From contig JAUPTV010000035.1 in NCBI GenBank assembly GCA_030917925.1, positions 1 through 38,803 of the forward strand: a stretch of DNA of 38,803 nucleotides, written 5' to 3'. This document shows positions 1-9,430 of this stretch, piece by piece; the first letter of the stretch is position 1, and every line of letters begins with the position of its first letter. Origin of the DNA: Pseudomonadota bacterium. Lineage in GTDB: Bacteria > Pseudomonadota > Gammaproteobacteria > Competibacterales > Competibacteraceae. The position numbers and the translations under genes are program-made. The notes below the pieces were generated by a model. The model saw nothing but the letters and a program-made list of their open reading frames with translations, ran no database searches and had not been told where the DNA came from.

Positions 1-2160
1 AACGCATCCTGGATGGTGTAGCTGAAATTGTCTGTCCCGCCAAAATCCGATGCCGGCGTGTAAATGATGGTCCCGCCACTGATCGATGCGGTTCCATGAG
101 CTGGCGTACTCACCCTCGTTAGAACCATATCGGGACCCGTGTCATTGGCCAGTACGTTGATCGCCACCGATTGGCCCGCTTCCGTCGCCGCCGTATCATC
201 CGCTACGCTCAGGGGTTCCGACACCACCGTGACTGTCACTGTGGCGCTCATCGTGCGGTCAAACGCATCCTTGACTGTGTAGCCAAAACTGTCGATCCCG
301 GCAAATCCGGCTTCCGGCGTGTAGATCACTGTCCCACCACTGATCGATGCAGTTCCATGGCTCGGGGTCCCTACCCCGGTCAGCGTCAGGTCGGTCCCGC
401 TGTCATTGGCCAACACGTTGATGGTCACCGGTTGTCCGGTCGTCACAGCCGCCGCGTCATTAACCGGCTTCAGCACCGGCGAAGTGACAGTCACTGTCAC
501 CGTAGCGGCAGCCGTGCGGTTAAAAGCATCCTTGATTGTATAGCTAAAGCTGTCGGTCCCGGCGAAATCCGCCGCCGAGGTATAAGTGACAGTCCCGCCA
601 CTGGCCGTAGCGGTTCCATGGCCTGGCGTCCCTACCGTGGTCAAAATCAGGTCTTTTCCCACATCATTCGCCAAGACGTTAATTGCCACCGCCTGACCAG
701 CGGTTGTCGTAGCGGCATCATTCACGACTTTCAGTTCTAACGGGGTGACTGTCACTGTAACTATGGCGCTGGCGGAGCGGCTAAAAGCATCGGTAATGGT
801 GTAATTGAAGCTGTCTGTTCCCGCGAAATCGGTTTGTGGCGTATACGTTATGGTCCCGCCACTGACCGTTGCCGAGCCATGGGCTGGCGTTCCTAATGAA
901 GTTAATCTAAGGCTCCTTCCCGTGTCATTCGCTAATACGTTGATTGTGACCACCTGTCCCGCGAGCGTCGTCGCGGCGTCATCTACCGCTTGGACAACCC
1001 CTGGCACCACGGTGACGGTGACGGTCGCGCTGGCGGTCTTATTGAAAGCATCCTGGATGGTGTAGCTAAAACTGTCCGTCCCCTCAAAATCTGCTTCCGG
1101 CGTGTAGGTCACGGTCCGGCCACTGATTGTGGCGGCCCCGTGTGTCGGCACCCCGACTTCGGTCAATGCCAAATCGATTCCCGTGTCATTGGCCAATACG
1201 TTAATCGTTACCGGTTGATTCAATTCCGTCGCCGCTGTGTCATTGGCCGCATTCAGCTCTGGCGGAGTGACGGTCACCGTCACCACCGCATTAGCCGTGC
1301 GATTCAGTGCGTCCCGGATGGTGTAGCTAAAACTGTCCGTCCCGACAAAATCCGGCACCGATCGATAGAGTATTGCCCCGCCATTGGTGACCACTGCGCC
1401 ATGAGCAGGCGTCCCGACCTCGGCGAATACAATATTTCTTCCCGTGTCATTCGCCAGGACGTTGATCGCCACCACCTGCCCCGAAATAGTGGATGCCGCG
1501 TCATCCACCGCTTTCAGCCCTGGCAAATTCACCGTCACCGTCACCGTGGCGCTGACGGTGCGATTGAACGCATCCCGGATGGTGTAACTGAAACTGTCCG
1601 TTCCGCTAAAATCCACTTCCGACGTATAGATAACCGCCTCGCCGCTGATGGTCACCGCGCCATGCACCGGGGTTCCGACCTCGGTCAACACGAGGTCTTT
1701 ACCAACGTCATTGGCTAAGACGTTGATCGTCACCGGTTGACCGGCGTCCGTCGTTGCCGCGTCATCGACCGCTTTCAGTTCCGGCGACGTAACCGTCACC
1801 GTGACAATAGCGCTTGATGTGCGACTAAAAGTATCAGCGATAGTGTAGCTAAAGGCATCAGTTCCCGAAAAATCAGCAGCCGGGGTATAAATCACCATGT
1901 CCCCGCTGACCGTCGCGCTACCCTGTGCCGGCTGATCAACACTAATCAGCTTGATGTCGGTTCCCCGATCATTCACCAATACGTTAACCCCTACCGGGAC
2001 GCCAGCGTCGGTCGATGCAACATCATCGGCGGCGGTCGGCGGCAGTGGCGGCTCCACTGTGACCGTGATCACTGCCGAGCTGACGCTGACGCCATCGGTG
2101 ATGGTGTATGTAAAGCTATCGGTGCCAGCGAATCCGGCCGCGGGCGTATAAACAATGGAA
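1..2160 (-). repeat. Tandem coding repeats, 261-bp period
   Basis: The motif 'gcatcc(t/c)ggatggtgtagct' and variants recurs at about 1, 262, 523, 783, 1045, 1306, 1567, 1828 and 2089, a near-constant 261-bp spacing. Confidence 0.9.
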
Positions 2161-2723
2161 TTTCCACTGATCGTCGCCGAACCTTCAGATGGAGAACTCA
2201 CCCGGCTAATCGACAGTCCATCTCCCTGATCATTAGCCAGCGCCGGAATCGTCACCGGAGTTCCGGTGGTCGTCGTAGCCGCGTCATCAACCGCCAAAAC
2301 CTGCGTATATCCGGTTCCACTCAAGCTCACGGTCAACGCCTCCGAGCAAATGTTCGGCGCACAGCTCCAGGCGACCTGAACCGTTAGCGTTCCGGTTTGT
2401 ATCCCGGTCGTCGTGGGCGAAAAACTGACATCAATCACACAGGACGTCCCGGCAGCAAGCGGCGAACTGCAACCACTGGTTGCGGAAAAACCACTGCTGG
2501 CCGCTACCGTCATCGAAGTCAGTTCATCAGAGCCGCTCTGCAGAGCGATGCCTTGCGACGAACTGGTTGCGCCGACATTAACGATTCCAAAATCAATACT
2601 CCCTGGACTCAAGCTCTGTGCCTGCGCCACCATGGGCAGAAACAACCCGCCAAGACTGGCCCAAAGCAGCATGACTGCACCGATCCAGAATGCCTGATCC
2701 TCATATTGTCGGATTTTCATCAT
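1..2723 (-). CDS. Large secreted Ig-like/cadherin-like tandem-repeat protein (partial, C-terminus off window); N-terminal choice-of-anchor-D/HYDIN-like domain then about nine 87-aa repeats
   Basis: Not in the ORF track because it has no stop in the window. Reverse-strand reading starts MMKIRQYEDQAFWIGAVMLLWASLGGLFLPMVAQAQSLSPGSIDFGIVNVG... then repeats such as AVDDAATTDAGQPVTINVLANDVGKDLVLTEVGTPVHGAVTISGEAVIYTSEVDFSGTDSFSYTIRDAFNRTVSATVTVTV. Signal peptide at N-terminus; purine-rich RBS-like ggggacgag upstream. Confidence 0.85.
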   Translation of the reverse strand, partial: MMKIRQYEDQAFWIGAVMLLWASLGGLFLPMVAQAQSLSPGSIDFGIVNVGATSSSQGIALQSGSDELTSMTVAASSGFSATSGCSSPLAAGTSCVIDVSFSPTTTGIQTGTLTVQVAWSCAPNICSEALTVSLSGTGYTQVLAVDDAATTTTGTPVTIPALANDQGDGLSISRVSSPSEGSATISGNSIVYTPAAGFAGTDSFTYTITDGVSVSSAVITVTVEPPLPPTAADDVASTDAGVPVGVNVLVNDRGTDIKLISVDQPAQGSATVSGDMVIYTPAADFSGTDAFSYTIADTFSRTSSAIVTVTVTSPELKAVDDAATTDAGQPVTINVLANDVGKDLVLTEVGTPVHGAVTISGEAVIYTSEVDFSGTDSFSYTIRDAFNRTVSATVTVTVNLPGLKAVDDAASTISGQVVAINVLANDTGRNIVFAEVGTPAHGAVVTNGGAILYRSVPDFVGTDSFSYTIRDALNRTANAVVTVTVTPPELNAANDTAATELNQPVTINVLANDTGIDLALTEVGVPTHGAATISGRTVTYTPEADFEGTDSFSYTIQDAFNKTASATVTVTVVPGVVQAVDDAATTLAGQVVTINVLANDTGRSLRLTSLGTPAHGSATVSGGTITYTPQTDFAGTDSFNYTITDAFSRSASAIVTVTVTPLELKVVNDAATTTAGQAVAINVLANDVGKDLILTTVGTPGHGTATASGGTVTYTSAADFAGTDSFSYTIKDAFNRTAAATVTVTVTSPVLKPVNDAAAVTTGQPVTINVLANDSGTDLTLTGVGTPSHGTASISGGTVIYTPEAGFAGIDSFGYTVKDAFDRTMSATVTVTVVSEPLSVADDTAATEAGQSVAINVLANDTGPDMVLTRVSTPAHGTASISGGTIIYTPASDFGGTDNFSYTIQDA

Positions 2724-2757
2724 CTCGTCCCCAAATCACCAGCAACCCCGGTCGAAA

Positions 2758-5718
2758 TCACCGGGGCGTATTTTCGCCAATCAAGGTAAACGCCGCCCAG
2801 AATACCGGATGCGCCATGTTTGGCTGTTCCATCAGCGCCAGTTGCGCCCGGCGCAAGGCTTCCGCCCGACCGAGTTGCGGCGATTTCCGGTACGCATCGA
2901 AAGTACGAGTCGTCAGAAACACCGTCGGTTCTGAAACCACATACCAGTGCGACGCCAGCAGCGCCCGGGTGCCAGCATAGAAAAACGCGGTCGCCAACCC
3001 GGACAGACCCTCGCCGCGCAAGCGGTCGCCCCCGGAGCCGGCGGTATTGCACGCGGACAGCAACACCCATTCTGCATCCAGCCGCAAGTTAGCGATAGCG
3101 CTGGCGCGAAGCAGACCGTTATCGCCAGCCGTCCCCGAACCGGAGGGCGTCAACGCCAGCGCCGGTTCGGTCAGGCAATCCAGTTCGCCCGGTAACAAGG
3201 CATGAGTGGCGAAGGCAATGATGCGATAGTTCTGCAATGAGCTGGCCTGGACCGCGGAAACCGTCGCCCGTTGGCCCAGTACAACATCCTGGCCGGGTTG
3301 TGCGCCCAGAGTGCCCGCCAGAGTGCGCAGCTCCCCAGCGGTTTCCGGAAGCGACGCCAGTTGACCCGGCGACTCGGCACCGACGACGCAGACTTGGGGC
3401 GTAGCGGCGGCATTGGCGGCTGGCGCGGCGGCAAACACCGGGTCGCCAAAGCCGATAAACGGCGAGCGCGCCCGTGAGGAGCCGGCAATCTGGCGAAACT
3501 GCTGCAACGCAATGACTGACGGCAGCACGCTGAGCGCCATATCGCGCACCAGCCAGGCGGCCTGCTGATAGCCACGCGGCGCAGCCGACTGTCGAACCAA
3601 TAGCGTTGGTGGCAAACTGAGCAATACCCCGGAGGGGACCACGACCAGATGTTTCACGCCAGCCAACTCGGCGTCCAGCGGCCCCAGCAGTTGCTGGTAT
3701 AGGTCATGGGCCAGCGCCAGATCAAAATCCGGGATTACGCCGCCGCTGACGTCCACCCCGGCCCGCAATTGCTCCACCTGCATCGCTAATTCCCGCGCCG
3801 ACCGTTTTGCCAGTGCACCATGTACGGTTCCATCCGCCTTGACCAGAAACACCCAGGTTTCCCGCGCACCCGGCAATACCCGCACCAGGGCTTCATCCCG
3901 CAGCAGAAGCTTGGCCGTTTCCGCAACATTCAGGGGACTGGGTGTTACCAGTTGACCGTAACGCGGAAACTGGACCTGTAACTGCTGTTCCTGGCGCTGG
4001 TAGTTCTCGGCGGCGGTGCGCAATTTACTTTTCAGCGCCTCCTCCCGTTCCGCATTGCGCACATTCGCCGGTTTGCTTTGTTCGATCCCCAATTCGTACT
4101 GGGCGTCCTGACGAGATTTCAGCGCATCCTGCAAGGCGCGGGCGGCGTCGCGGACGGCGGGATCATTTTCGGCCAGACGAGCGGCGGCCTGGGTCACCGC
4201 CCGACCTACTGCCGGACTTTGCCCCAGTTGCGCTACGGTGAACGCTTCATCCAGCAAGGCCCGGTTGCCGGCTGCTCCAGCTTGTTGGAACAGCAGTTCC
4301 AGGTAGCCTTCCAGATCATCGGTCCGTAATTCTGACAGTGTGGCTCGATCATTGAGCAACATATCGCGGGTTTCGCGCCAGAGTTCCAGGGCGCGCTGGG
4401 GCTGGCCGGCGTCGCGCTCGATATTGGCCTGAATCATCAACGCTTCGGCCAGCACCCGACCCTCACCAAACAGTCCGCGTCTGACCTCGATGGCGGCCTG
4501 GATATGCGCCCGGGCGGTGTCGAAGGACCGGCGGCGACGATCCACTTCCGCCAGGCGTTGCTGGGTTTCACCGATCCAGTGATAGTCGCCGCCGCGTACC
4601 GTTTCAAAGATTTTCAGCGCCTGGATATAGGCGGCGTCAGCCTCATCCAGCCGATCCAGCGCGACATAAACATCACCCAGGCCAATCAGGGAATGTGCCA
4701 CCCGGTTGGGCGCCTGACCTGACGCTTCCTGAATCGCCTCCCAGGACTGGCGGGCGTATTGTTCAGCCTGGGTGGGATGGCCCCAGGTCAGTTCATGCCA
4801 GGCGCGATACACCAACAGTTCCGGCCAGTCGGCCGCATCGGGCGACGCCTTAACCATGGCTTCGGCGCGCTGGAACATCGATTCCGCCGCGCCAGGTTGC
4901 AGGCGGCTGAATTCACGGCCAATCCGGCTGACCAGGTAACCGCCGCCGGGATCGTTAACCCCTTTAATCCGCTCATGGATTTCCAGGGCGCGCTGGGCAA
5001 TGTCCAGGGCACGCCGATGGTGCTTGGCCGAATTATAGAGTCCACCCAATTCATCCAGGGCAGCAAATTGCCCAATATCTTCGAGGCCGATCTGACGGCC
5101 ATCGGAAACAATGGACTGTTCAGCCAGAGCGATCAATTGTGACCGGCTGCCCGGCTCCTGCTCTTGCTCGGTTCCCCGCAGTGTAGTCAGGATAAACCCT
5201 TCATACAGGGGTGCCAGGTGCGCGGGTCCCCACAGGACAAAGATCCGATTGCCGACGCCCGAGGCCAGCAACAGATAGGGAAAGCCGCCGTTCAGGCTGG
5301 CACAGCGCCGCAACCAGGCCGGCTGATCGTTCAAAATGCGGGTCGATTCCGCATTGGCGCATTGCGCCTCTTCCTGGACGGTTTTCACCAAGTCGCTGGT
5401 TTCGAGGAAAGTTTTTTCCCAGTCCGCTGCGGAAGATGACCGATCACCGCGCCAGACCAGACCGGTGTAGCGTTCCCAGCCCGCACAGCGGATTTCGAAC
5501 TGTTCAAGCCCCTGATCGTCGCTGGCCTTGTAAAAATCACAGGTAACATTTCCCAGACCGCGGCTCTGGTCATCGAGGGTAATCTTCGCGCCCACCGGCA
5601 ACTTGCCGGGCGCTGCCGTCCCTGAATGGTCGCTGGTGGCGCATCCCCCCAGCGCCAACCCACCGATCAGCGCCAATGCCGCTGCCGCCAAGCGCCGTTT
5701 CATCCATCTCTCGCACAT
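2758..5718 (-). CDS. TPR-repeat lipoprotein with C-terminal CHAT (caspase-like) peptidase domain
   Basis: Lipobox LALGGC near N-terminus (possible start MKRRLAAAAL at 5703); TPR-like helical repeats; C-terminal IIAFATHALLPG (His) and WVLLSACNTAGSGGDRLRGEGLSGLATAFFYAGTRALLASHWYV (Cys), typical of CHAT. Confidence 0.9.
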   Translation of the reverse strand: MCERWMKRRLAAAALALIGGLALGGCATSDHSGTAAPGKLPVGAKITLDDQSRGLGNVTCDFYKASDDQGLEQFEIRCAGWERYTGLVWRGDRSSSAADWEKTFLETSDLVKTVQEEAQCANAESTRILNDQPAWLRRCASLNGGFPYLLLASGVGNRIFVLWGPAHLAPLYEGFILTTLRGTEQEQEPGSRSQLIALAEQSIVSDGRQIGLEDIGQFAALDELGGLYNSAKHHRRALDIAQRALEIHERIKGVNDPGGGYLVSRIGREFSRLQPGAAESMFQRAEAMVKASPDAADWPELLVYRAWHELTWGHPTQAEQYARQSWEAIQEASGQAPNRVAHSLIGLGDVYVALDRLDEADAAYIQALKIFETVRGGDYHWIGETQQRLAEVDRRRRSFDTARAHIQAAIEVRRGLFGEGRVLAEALMIQANIERDAGQPQRALELWRETRDMLLNDRATLSELRTDDLEGYLELLFQQAGAAGNRALLDEAFTVAQLGQSPAVGRAVTQAAARLAENDPAVRDAARALQDALKSRQDAQYELGIEQSKPANVRNAEREEALKSKLRTAAENYQRQEQQLQVQFPRYGQLVTPSPLNVAETAKLLLRDEALVRVLPGARETWVFLVKADGTVHGALAKRSARELAMQVEQLRAGVDVSGGVIPDFDLALAHDLYQQLLGPLDAELAGVKHLVVVPSGVLLSLPPTLLVRQSAAPRGYQQAAWLVRDMALSVLPSVIALQQFRQIAGSSRARSPFIGFGDPVFAAAPAANAAATPQVCVVGAESPGQLASLPETAGELRTLAGTLGAQPGQDVVLGQRATVSAVQASSLQNYRIIAFATHALLPGELDCLTEPALALTPSGSGTAGDNGLLRASAIANLRLDAEWVLLSACNTAGSGGDRLRGEGLSGLATAFFYAGTRALLASHWYVVSEPTVFLTTRTFDAYRKSPQLGRAEALRRAQLALMEQPNMAHPVFWAAFTLIGENTPR

Positions 5719-5840
5719 GATGATTCCCTGATCCTCGTAGTTATTGAGTTATAAAGTTGACGACACTGGTTGTTTTCGAGAAAAGGCTGGCAAAAGGTCA
5801 TTGTGGCCAGAAGTTCATTCATCCTGTGTACAGTGCAATA

Positions 5841-5927
5841 AATATCCTCCACATACCCCCGTCCTTCGGACACCCCCCTACTTCGTAGGGGGCCATAGGG
5901 TAAGAACCAAGTGTTGTGGAGAATATT
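5841..5927. repeat. Small inverted-repeat element with internal hairpins
   Basis: aatatcctccaca (5841-5853) versus tgtggagaatatt (5915-5927), 12/13 inverted match; internal hairpin CCCCCTAC-TTC-GTAGGGGG and gtccttcggac. Confidence 0.5.
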
Positions 5928-6326
5928 TTTTGCGAGTTGCCTAAGACTTGCGCGCCTCCGTCGTTATCGCCATGCCGGCGGATCAGCGGACCTCCCGAAC
6001 CACCCCGTCGCTTCGCGCCACCCCTCCTTAGCCAAGGAGGGGAATCCGGAAATCCGGCGATCATCGGGAAAAGCGATAACGCGGGAAATCGTTCAAACAG
6101 CATGAGTCCCGCCAGCCAGCGATGCCCGTAACAAACCAGTCGATCCAGTGCCTCCGCGCCGGAATAGCAGAGCATTGATCATGGGCATGAACAACTCCAG
6201 ACACTCAGGTGAACTTTGATGCATTCTGTATAGCTGAAATTGTACGGTATGCAAATCATCAAAACTGTGTTTTGTGGGAAATCCACTAAAAAATATCGAT
6301 TGCCAATAACCACTCAGGCTACTGCC

Positions 6327-6518
6327 TTAAACAGGTCTTCGGGCCAGTCTCCAGTCAATCTCGTTACTCACTTGGGGAAAGAACAGATGCATGAACGGCT
6401 GGAAATAGGCGCTGATCGCTTCCTTCCAGAGGGAGTCGAAATCCTGGTAAGCCGCCGTTTTCGCCCCGGACGGTTCTTCCAGGGCGGGTGAGATTGGCGT
6501 GGATTCATGCATCATCAA
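6327..6518 (-). pseudogene. N-terminal fragment resembling Rpn/DUF4351-type transposase-like nuclease family proteins
   Basis: MMMHESTPISPALEEPSGAKTAAYQDFDSLWKEAISAYFQPFMHLFFPQVSNEIDW then divergent LARRPV and stop; the D(F/Y)DSxWKEAxxxYFxxFxxxFFPxxxxEIDW pattern is the family N-terminus, the rest is missing. Confidence 0.45.
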
Positions 6519-6599
6519 GTCGCGCTCCCTAGACTCCCCAAAGGGTCAAGGGGCTGACAGCTACTGAAAAAACTGTTGGCTTTAATGATTTTTATACTA

Positions 6600-6830
6600 G
6601 AATATCCACTGTTCTCAGGAACCTACCGCCAGTTGGGCGGGAAGTAACGCTTGCCGAGAGGGCGTGAGACCTGGGGGAACATGCGGTCGCCTCATCAGCG
6701 TAAAGTTCCCCACCTGTGGAGAATTTGAGTGGCGAAAACCAAGCCGTACACTTAGGCAACCTCGATGAAGCAAGAAGTGAGTCATAGAATAAAAGACTAT
6801 GATTTACGCAACGGAAAGTGGTCTGGCCGG
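6600..6830 (+). mobile_element. Decayed IS200/IS605 (IS1341-type) tnpB 3' end with omega-RNA-like region
   Basis: Plus-strand reading RNLPPVGREVTLAERA* (6617-6667), then in another frame SMKQEVSHRIKDYDLR (about 6762 onward), both reminiscent of TnpB C-termini; short hairpin TCATAG...CTATGA at 6782-6802. Confidence 0.5.
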
Positions 6831-6878
6831 TCTTGGAGTGGGGTGGATATGAAGGTATGCGCCGCTTCTCCTCATCGC

Positions 6879-6884
6879 TATAAT
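6879..6884 (+). promoter_or_regulatory. Possible -10 hexamer of glmM promoter
   Basis: Exact TATAAT 33 nt upstream of the glmM ATG; no clear -35 found. Confidence 0.3.
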
Positions 6885-6916
6885 CGCCGACCATATTGAG
6901 TCAGGGGAGCAGGGCG

Positions 6917-8254
6917 ATGGACAAACGTTATTTCGGTACGGACGGCATTCGTGGGCGGGTGGGCGAATATCCGATTACCGCCGAATTTGTACTGAAACTG
7001 GGCTGGGCGGTGGGTCGGGCCTTGCAGACCCAGGGCTTCAACAAGGTCGTGGTTGGCAAGGACACCCGCATTTCCGGCTACATGTTCGAATCAGCGCTGG
7101 AAGCTGGGCTGTCCGCCGCCGGACTGAACATCGCCCTGCTGGGACCCATGCCAACGCCCGGCATCGCCTATTTGACCCGCACCCTGCACGCCTGCGCCGG
7201 CATTGTAGTCAGCGCCTCGCACAATCCCTATTACGATAACGGCATCAAATTCTTCTCCCGCGACGGCCAGAAACTGCCTGATGAAGTGGAAGAGCGCATT
7301 GAGGAACTGCTGGATCGCCCACTGGAGACGGTGGAACCGGATGCTCTGGGCAAGGCCGAGCGCATTGTGGACGCGGCTGGCCGTTACATCGAATTCTGTA
7401 AAAGCACCATCCCGATCAATACCAGTCTGGCCGGTTTGAAAATCGTGGTGGACTGCGCCCATGGCGCGACTTATCACATTGCGCCCAGTGTATTCACTGA
7501 ACTAGGCGCAAACGTTATTGCCATTGGCGTTACTCCGGACGGTCTGAATATCAACCTCGACTGTGGCGCGACCAAACCAGGCTTGTTGCAGGAAACGGTC
7601 AAGGCGCAAAACGCCGATCTTGGCATCGCCCTCGATGGCGATGGCGACCGGGTTATCATGGTCGATCACCGCGGTGAAATTCTGGACGGCGACGATCTTT
7701 TATTCATTATCGCCCGTGACCGGTTGCGCACCGGCAGTCGTTTTAACGCGGTCGTCGGAACCTTGATGACTAACCTGGGGTTAGAAATAGGGTTGCGAGC
7801 GCTGGGTCTGGACCTGCACCGGGTCAAGGTGGGCGACCGCTATGTGCTGGAGCGGATGCTGGCTGAGCATCTGATGCTGGGCGGTGAAAATTCCGGCCAT
7901 ATTATCTGTCTGGATCGCACCACAACCGGCGATGGCATTGTCTCCGCGCTGCAGGTATTGGCGGCGATGCTGCACTCGGGAAAGAGCCTGCACGACCTCA
8001 AGGCTGGCATGACCAAATATCCGCAGGTGCTGATTAACGTATCGGTCAGCGGTAAAGTCGATGTGAATTTGCCGCCCATTCAGGAAGCCGTTCGGGAAGT
8101 GGAAAGCCAGTTGGGCGATTACGGGCGGGTGCTGCTGCGTTCTTCCGGCACTGAACCGGTAGTGCGCGTCATGGTGGAAGGTTCCGACGCGGGGCAGGTC
8201 GAGCGCCACGCCCGCAACCTGGCAGGCGTTTTGCGGGATACGCTATCGGTTTGA
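6917..8254 (+). CDS. glmM: Phosphoglucosamine mutase
   Basis: [21 protein letters not shown]...[20 protein letters not shown] (active-site Ser), [12 protein letters not shown] metal loop, [15 protein letters not shown]-terminal phosphate-binding motif; 445 aa with start at 6917 rather than 6896. Confidence 0.97.
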   Translation: MDKRYFGTDGIRGRVGEYPITAEFVLKLGWAVGRALQTQGFNKVVVGKDTRISGYMFESALEAGLSAAGLNIALLGPMPTPGIAYLTRTLHACAGIVVSASHNPYYDNGIKFFSRDGQKLPDEVEERIEELLDRPLETVEPDALGKAERIVDAAGRYIEFCKSTIPINTSLAGLKIVVDCAHGATYHIAPSVFTELGANVIAIGVTPDGLNINLDCGATKPGLLQETVKAQNADLGIALDGDGDRVIMVDHRGEILDGDDLLFIIARDRLRTGSRFNAVVGTLMTNLGLEIGLRALGLDLHRVKVGDRYVLERMLAEHLMLGGENSGHIICLDRTTTGDGIVSALQVLAAMLHSGKSLHDLKAGMTKYPQVLINVSVSGKVDVNLPPIQEAVREVESQLGDYGRVLLRSSGTEPVVRVMVEGSDAGQVERHARNLAGVLRDTLSV

Positions 8255-8540
8255 CATCCTCCCCGCCCTAAAGAACGGGGATTCCTGACTTCACAATCAG
8301 GCTTTCCTACTTTAGAGTCCTACCTATGTCCACTTTCGCAGAAACAGGATTTACCGTCTCTCCACAAGCTAACACCGCCAGCCCGGCGGCTTTTGTTGGT
8401 TTCGATAGATCGCTTGGTTATTGCAATCTGTTATGGGAGATATTACCCACAAACGCGGCGCTTAAACAGTTCCCGCTGGGGGACTGCCGCGCTGTCCGTT
8501 ATCCCTCCCCGGTCTGAAGGCCGGGGTCCCTCGCGGAGAA
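8250..8540 (-). mobile_element. Non-autonomous/decayed IS200/IS605-type element retaining the tnpB 3' end and hairpins at both ends
   Basis: Reverse strand reads SKPTKAAGLAVLACGETVNPVSAKVDIGRTLK*, a typical TnpB C-terminus; hairpins CCCCGGTC-TGAA-GGCCGGGG (about 8517-8536) and degraded CCCCGCCCTAAAGAACGGGG (about 8262-8281). Confidence 0.6.
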
Positions 8541-8545
8541 TCCCG

Positions 8546-9382
8546 ATGAAAAACCGATTTTTCTCAATTTTTCCCCTCCTCCTGCTGGCGTTCGCGCTCG
8601 GATTGCCGTCTCTGGCGAACGCTCAGAAAGTCAATCAGAATTTGGCGGCAGGCAGCGTACTGGAAATGATTAAGAAGCGTGGCGCGATCAAGGTGGGCAT
8701 GTCCACGTTCATCCCCTGGGCGATGCGCGATAAAGACGGCCAGTTGGTCGGCTATGAAATCGACGTTGCTACGCAACTGGCCAAGGACATGGGCGTCAAG
8801 GTCGAATTCGTGCCAACGGCCTGGGATGGCATCATTCCGGCGCTGTTGACCGGCAAGTTCGACATCATTGTCGGCGGCATGTCCATCACCCCAGAACGCA
8901 ATCTGACCGTCAATTTCACCCTGCCCTACGCCAATTCCGGTACGCATCTGGTCGCCCACCAAGAAGTCGCCGCCGGTTTCAAGGCTCTGGAGGATTTCAA
9001 TAAACCCGAGGTAGTGCTCACGGTGCGGCGTGGCGCAACCCCGGCGACCGCCGCGAAACGGCTGATGCCCAAGGCCACGCTCCGGCAATTTGATGAGGAT
9101 GCGCTGGCCCTTCAAGAGGTGCTGAACGGCAAGGCCCACGCCTTTGTCACCAGTACGCCGACCCCGGCTTTTGAGGCGCTAAAGCATCCCGACAAGCTGT
9201 TCCTGCCGATTGCAGAGCCGTTCGTCCAGGGCGCAGAAGGGTTTGCGCTGCGTAAAGGCGATCCCGACGCGCTGAATTTCTTCAATAACTGGATTCTGCT
9301 GCGCCAGCAGGATGGCTGGCTGAAGGAACGCCACGACTACTGGTTCAAAACCCGTGAATGGGCCGGGCAGGTCGTCGAATAG
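8546..9382 (+). CDS. ABC transporter periplasmic substrate-binding protein, family 3 (polar amino acid type)
   Basis: Signal peptide MKNRFFSIFPLLLLAFALGLPSLANAQ; GAIKVGMSTFIPWAMRDKDGQLVGYEIDVATQLAKDMGVKVEFVPTAWDGIIPALLTGKFDIIVGGMSITPER is the SBP_bac_3 signature. Confidence 0.93.
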   Translation: MKNRFFSIFPLLLLAFALGLPSLANAQKVNQNLAAGSVLEMIKKRGAIKVGMSTFIPWAMRDKDGQLVGYEIDVATQLAKDMGVKVEFVPTAWDGIIPALLTGKFDIIVGGMSITPERNLTVNFTLPYANSGTHLVAHQEVAAGFKALEDFNKPEVVLTVRRGATPATAAKRLMPKATLRQFDEDALALQEVLNGKAHAFVTSTPTPAFEALKHPDKLFLPIAEPFVQGAEGFALRKGDPDALNFFNNWILLRQQDGWLKERHDYWFKTREWAGQVVE

Positions 9383-9394
9383 CGACTGCACCTT

Positions 9395-9421
9395 ATCCCC
9401 TCTGAGAAGGGGGATTTTTTT
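9395..9421 (+). terminator. Rho-independent terminator
   Basis: tCCCCTctgagAAGGGGgATTTTTTT just after the binding-protein stop codon. Confidence 0.75.
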
Positions 9422-9430
9422 ATCCAGTGC

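Noticed and set aside
1-2160. Regular repeats considered as CRISPR or satellite DNA
   Set aside because: Period is 261 bp, in frame, and encodes protein domains; no short repeat-spacer pattern.
171-2789. Plus-strand ORFs (189, 242, 130 aa) in the repeat region
   Set aside because: They show the same 261-bp periodicity only because they are antisense to the tandem-repeat gene; the minus frame gives coherent Ig-like repeats.
5819-6175. 118-aa minus ORF in intergenic region
   Set aside because: Runs through hairpin/repeat sequence, no recognisable domain; most likely not a gene.
6592-6894. 100-aa minus ORF upstream of glmM
   Set aside because: Antisense to the better supported tnpB 3' relic; no domain similarity recognised.
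8326-8517. 63-aa plus ORF between glmM and the binding protein
   Set aside because: Lies within the IS200/IS605-type remnant, whose minus-strand reading gives a TnpB C-terminus.
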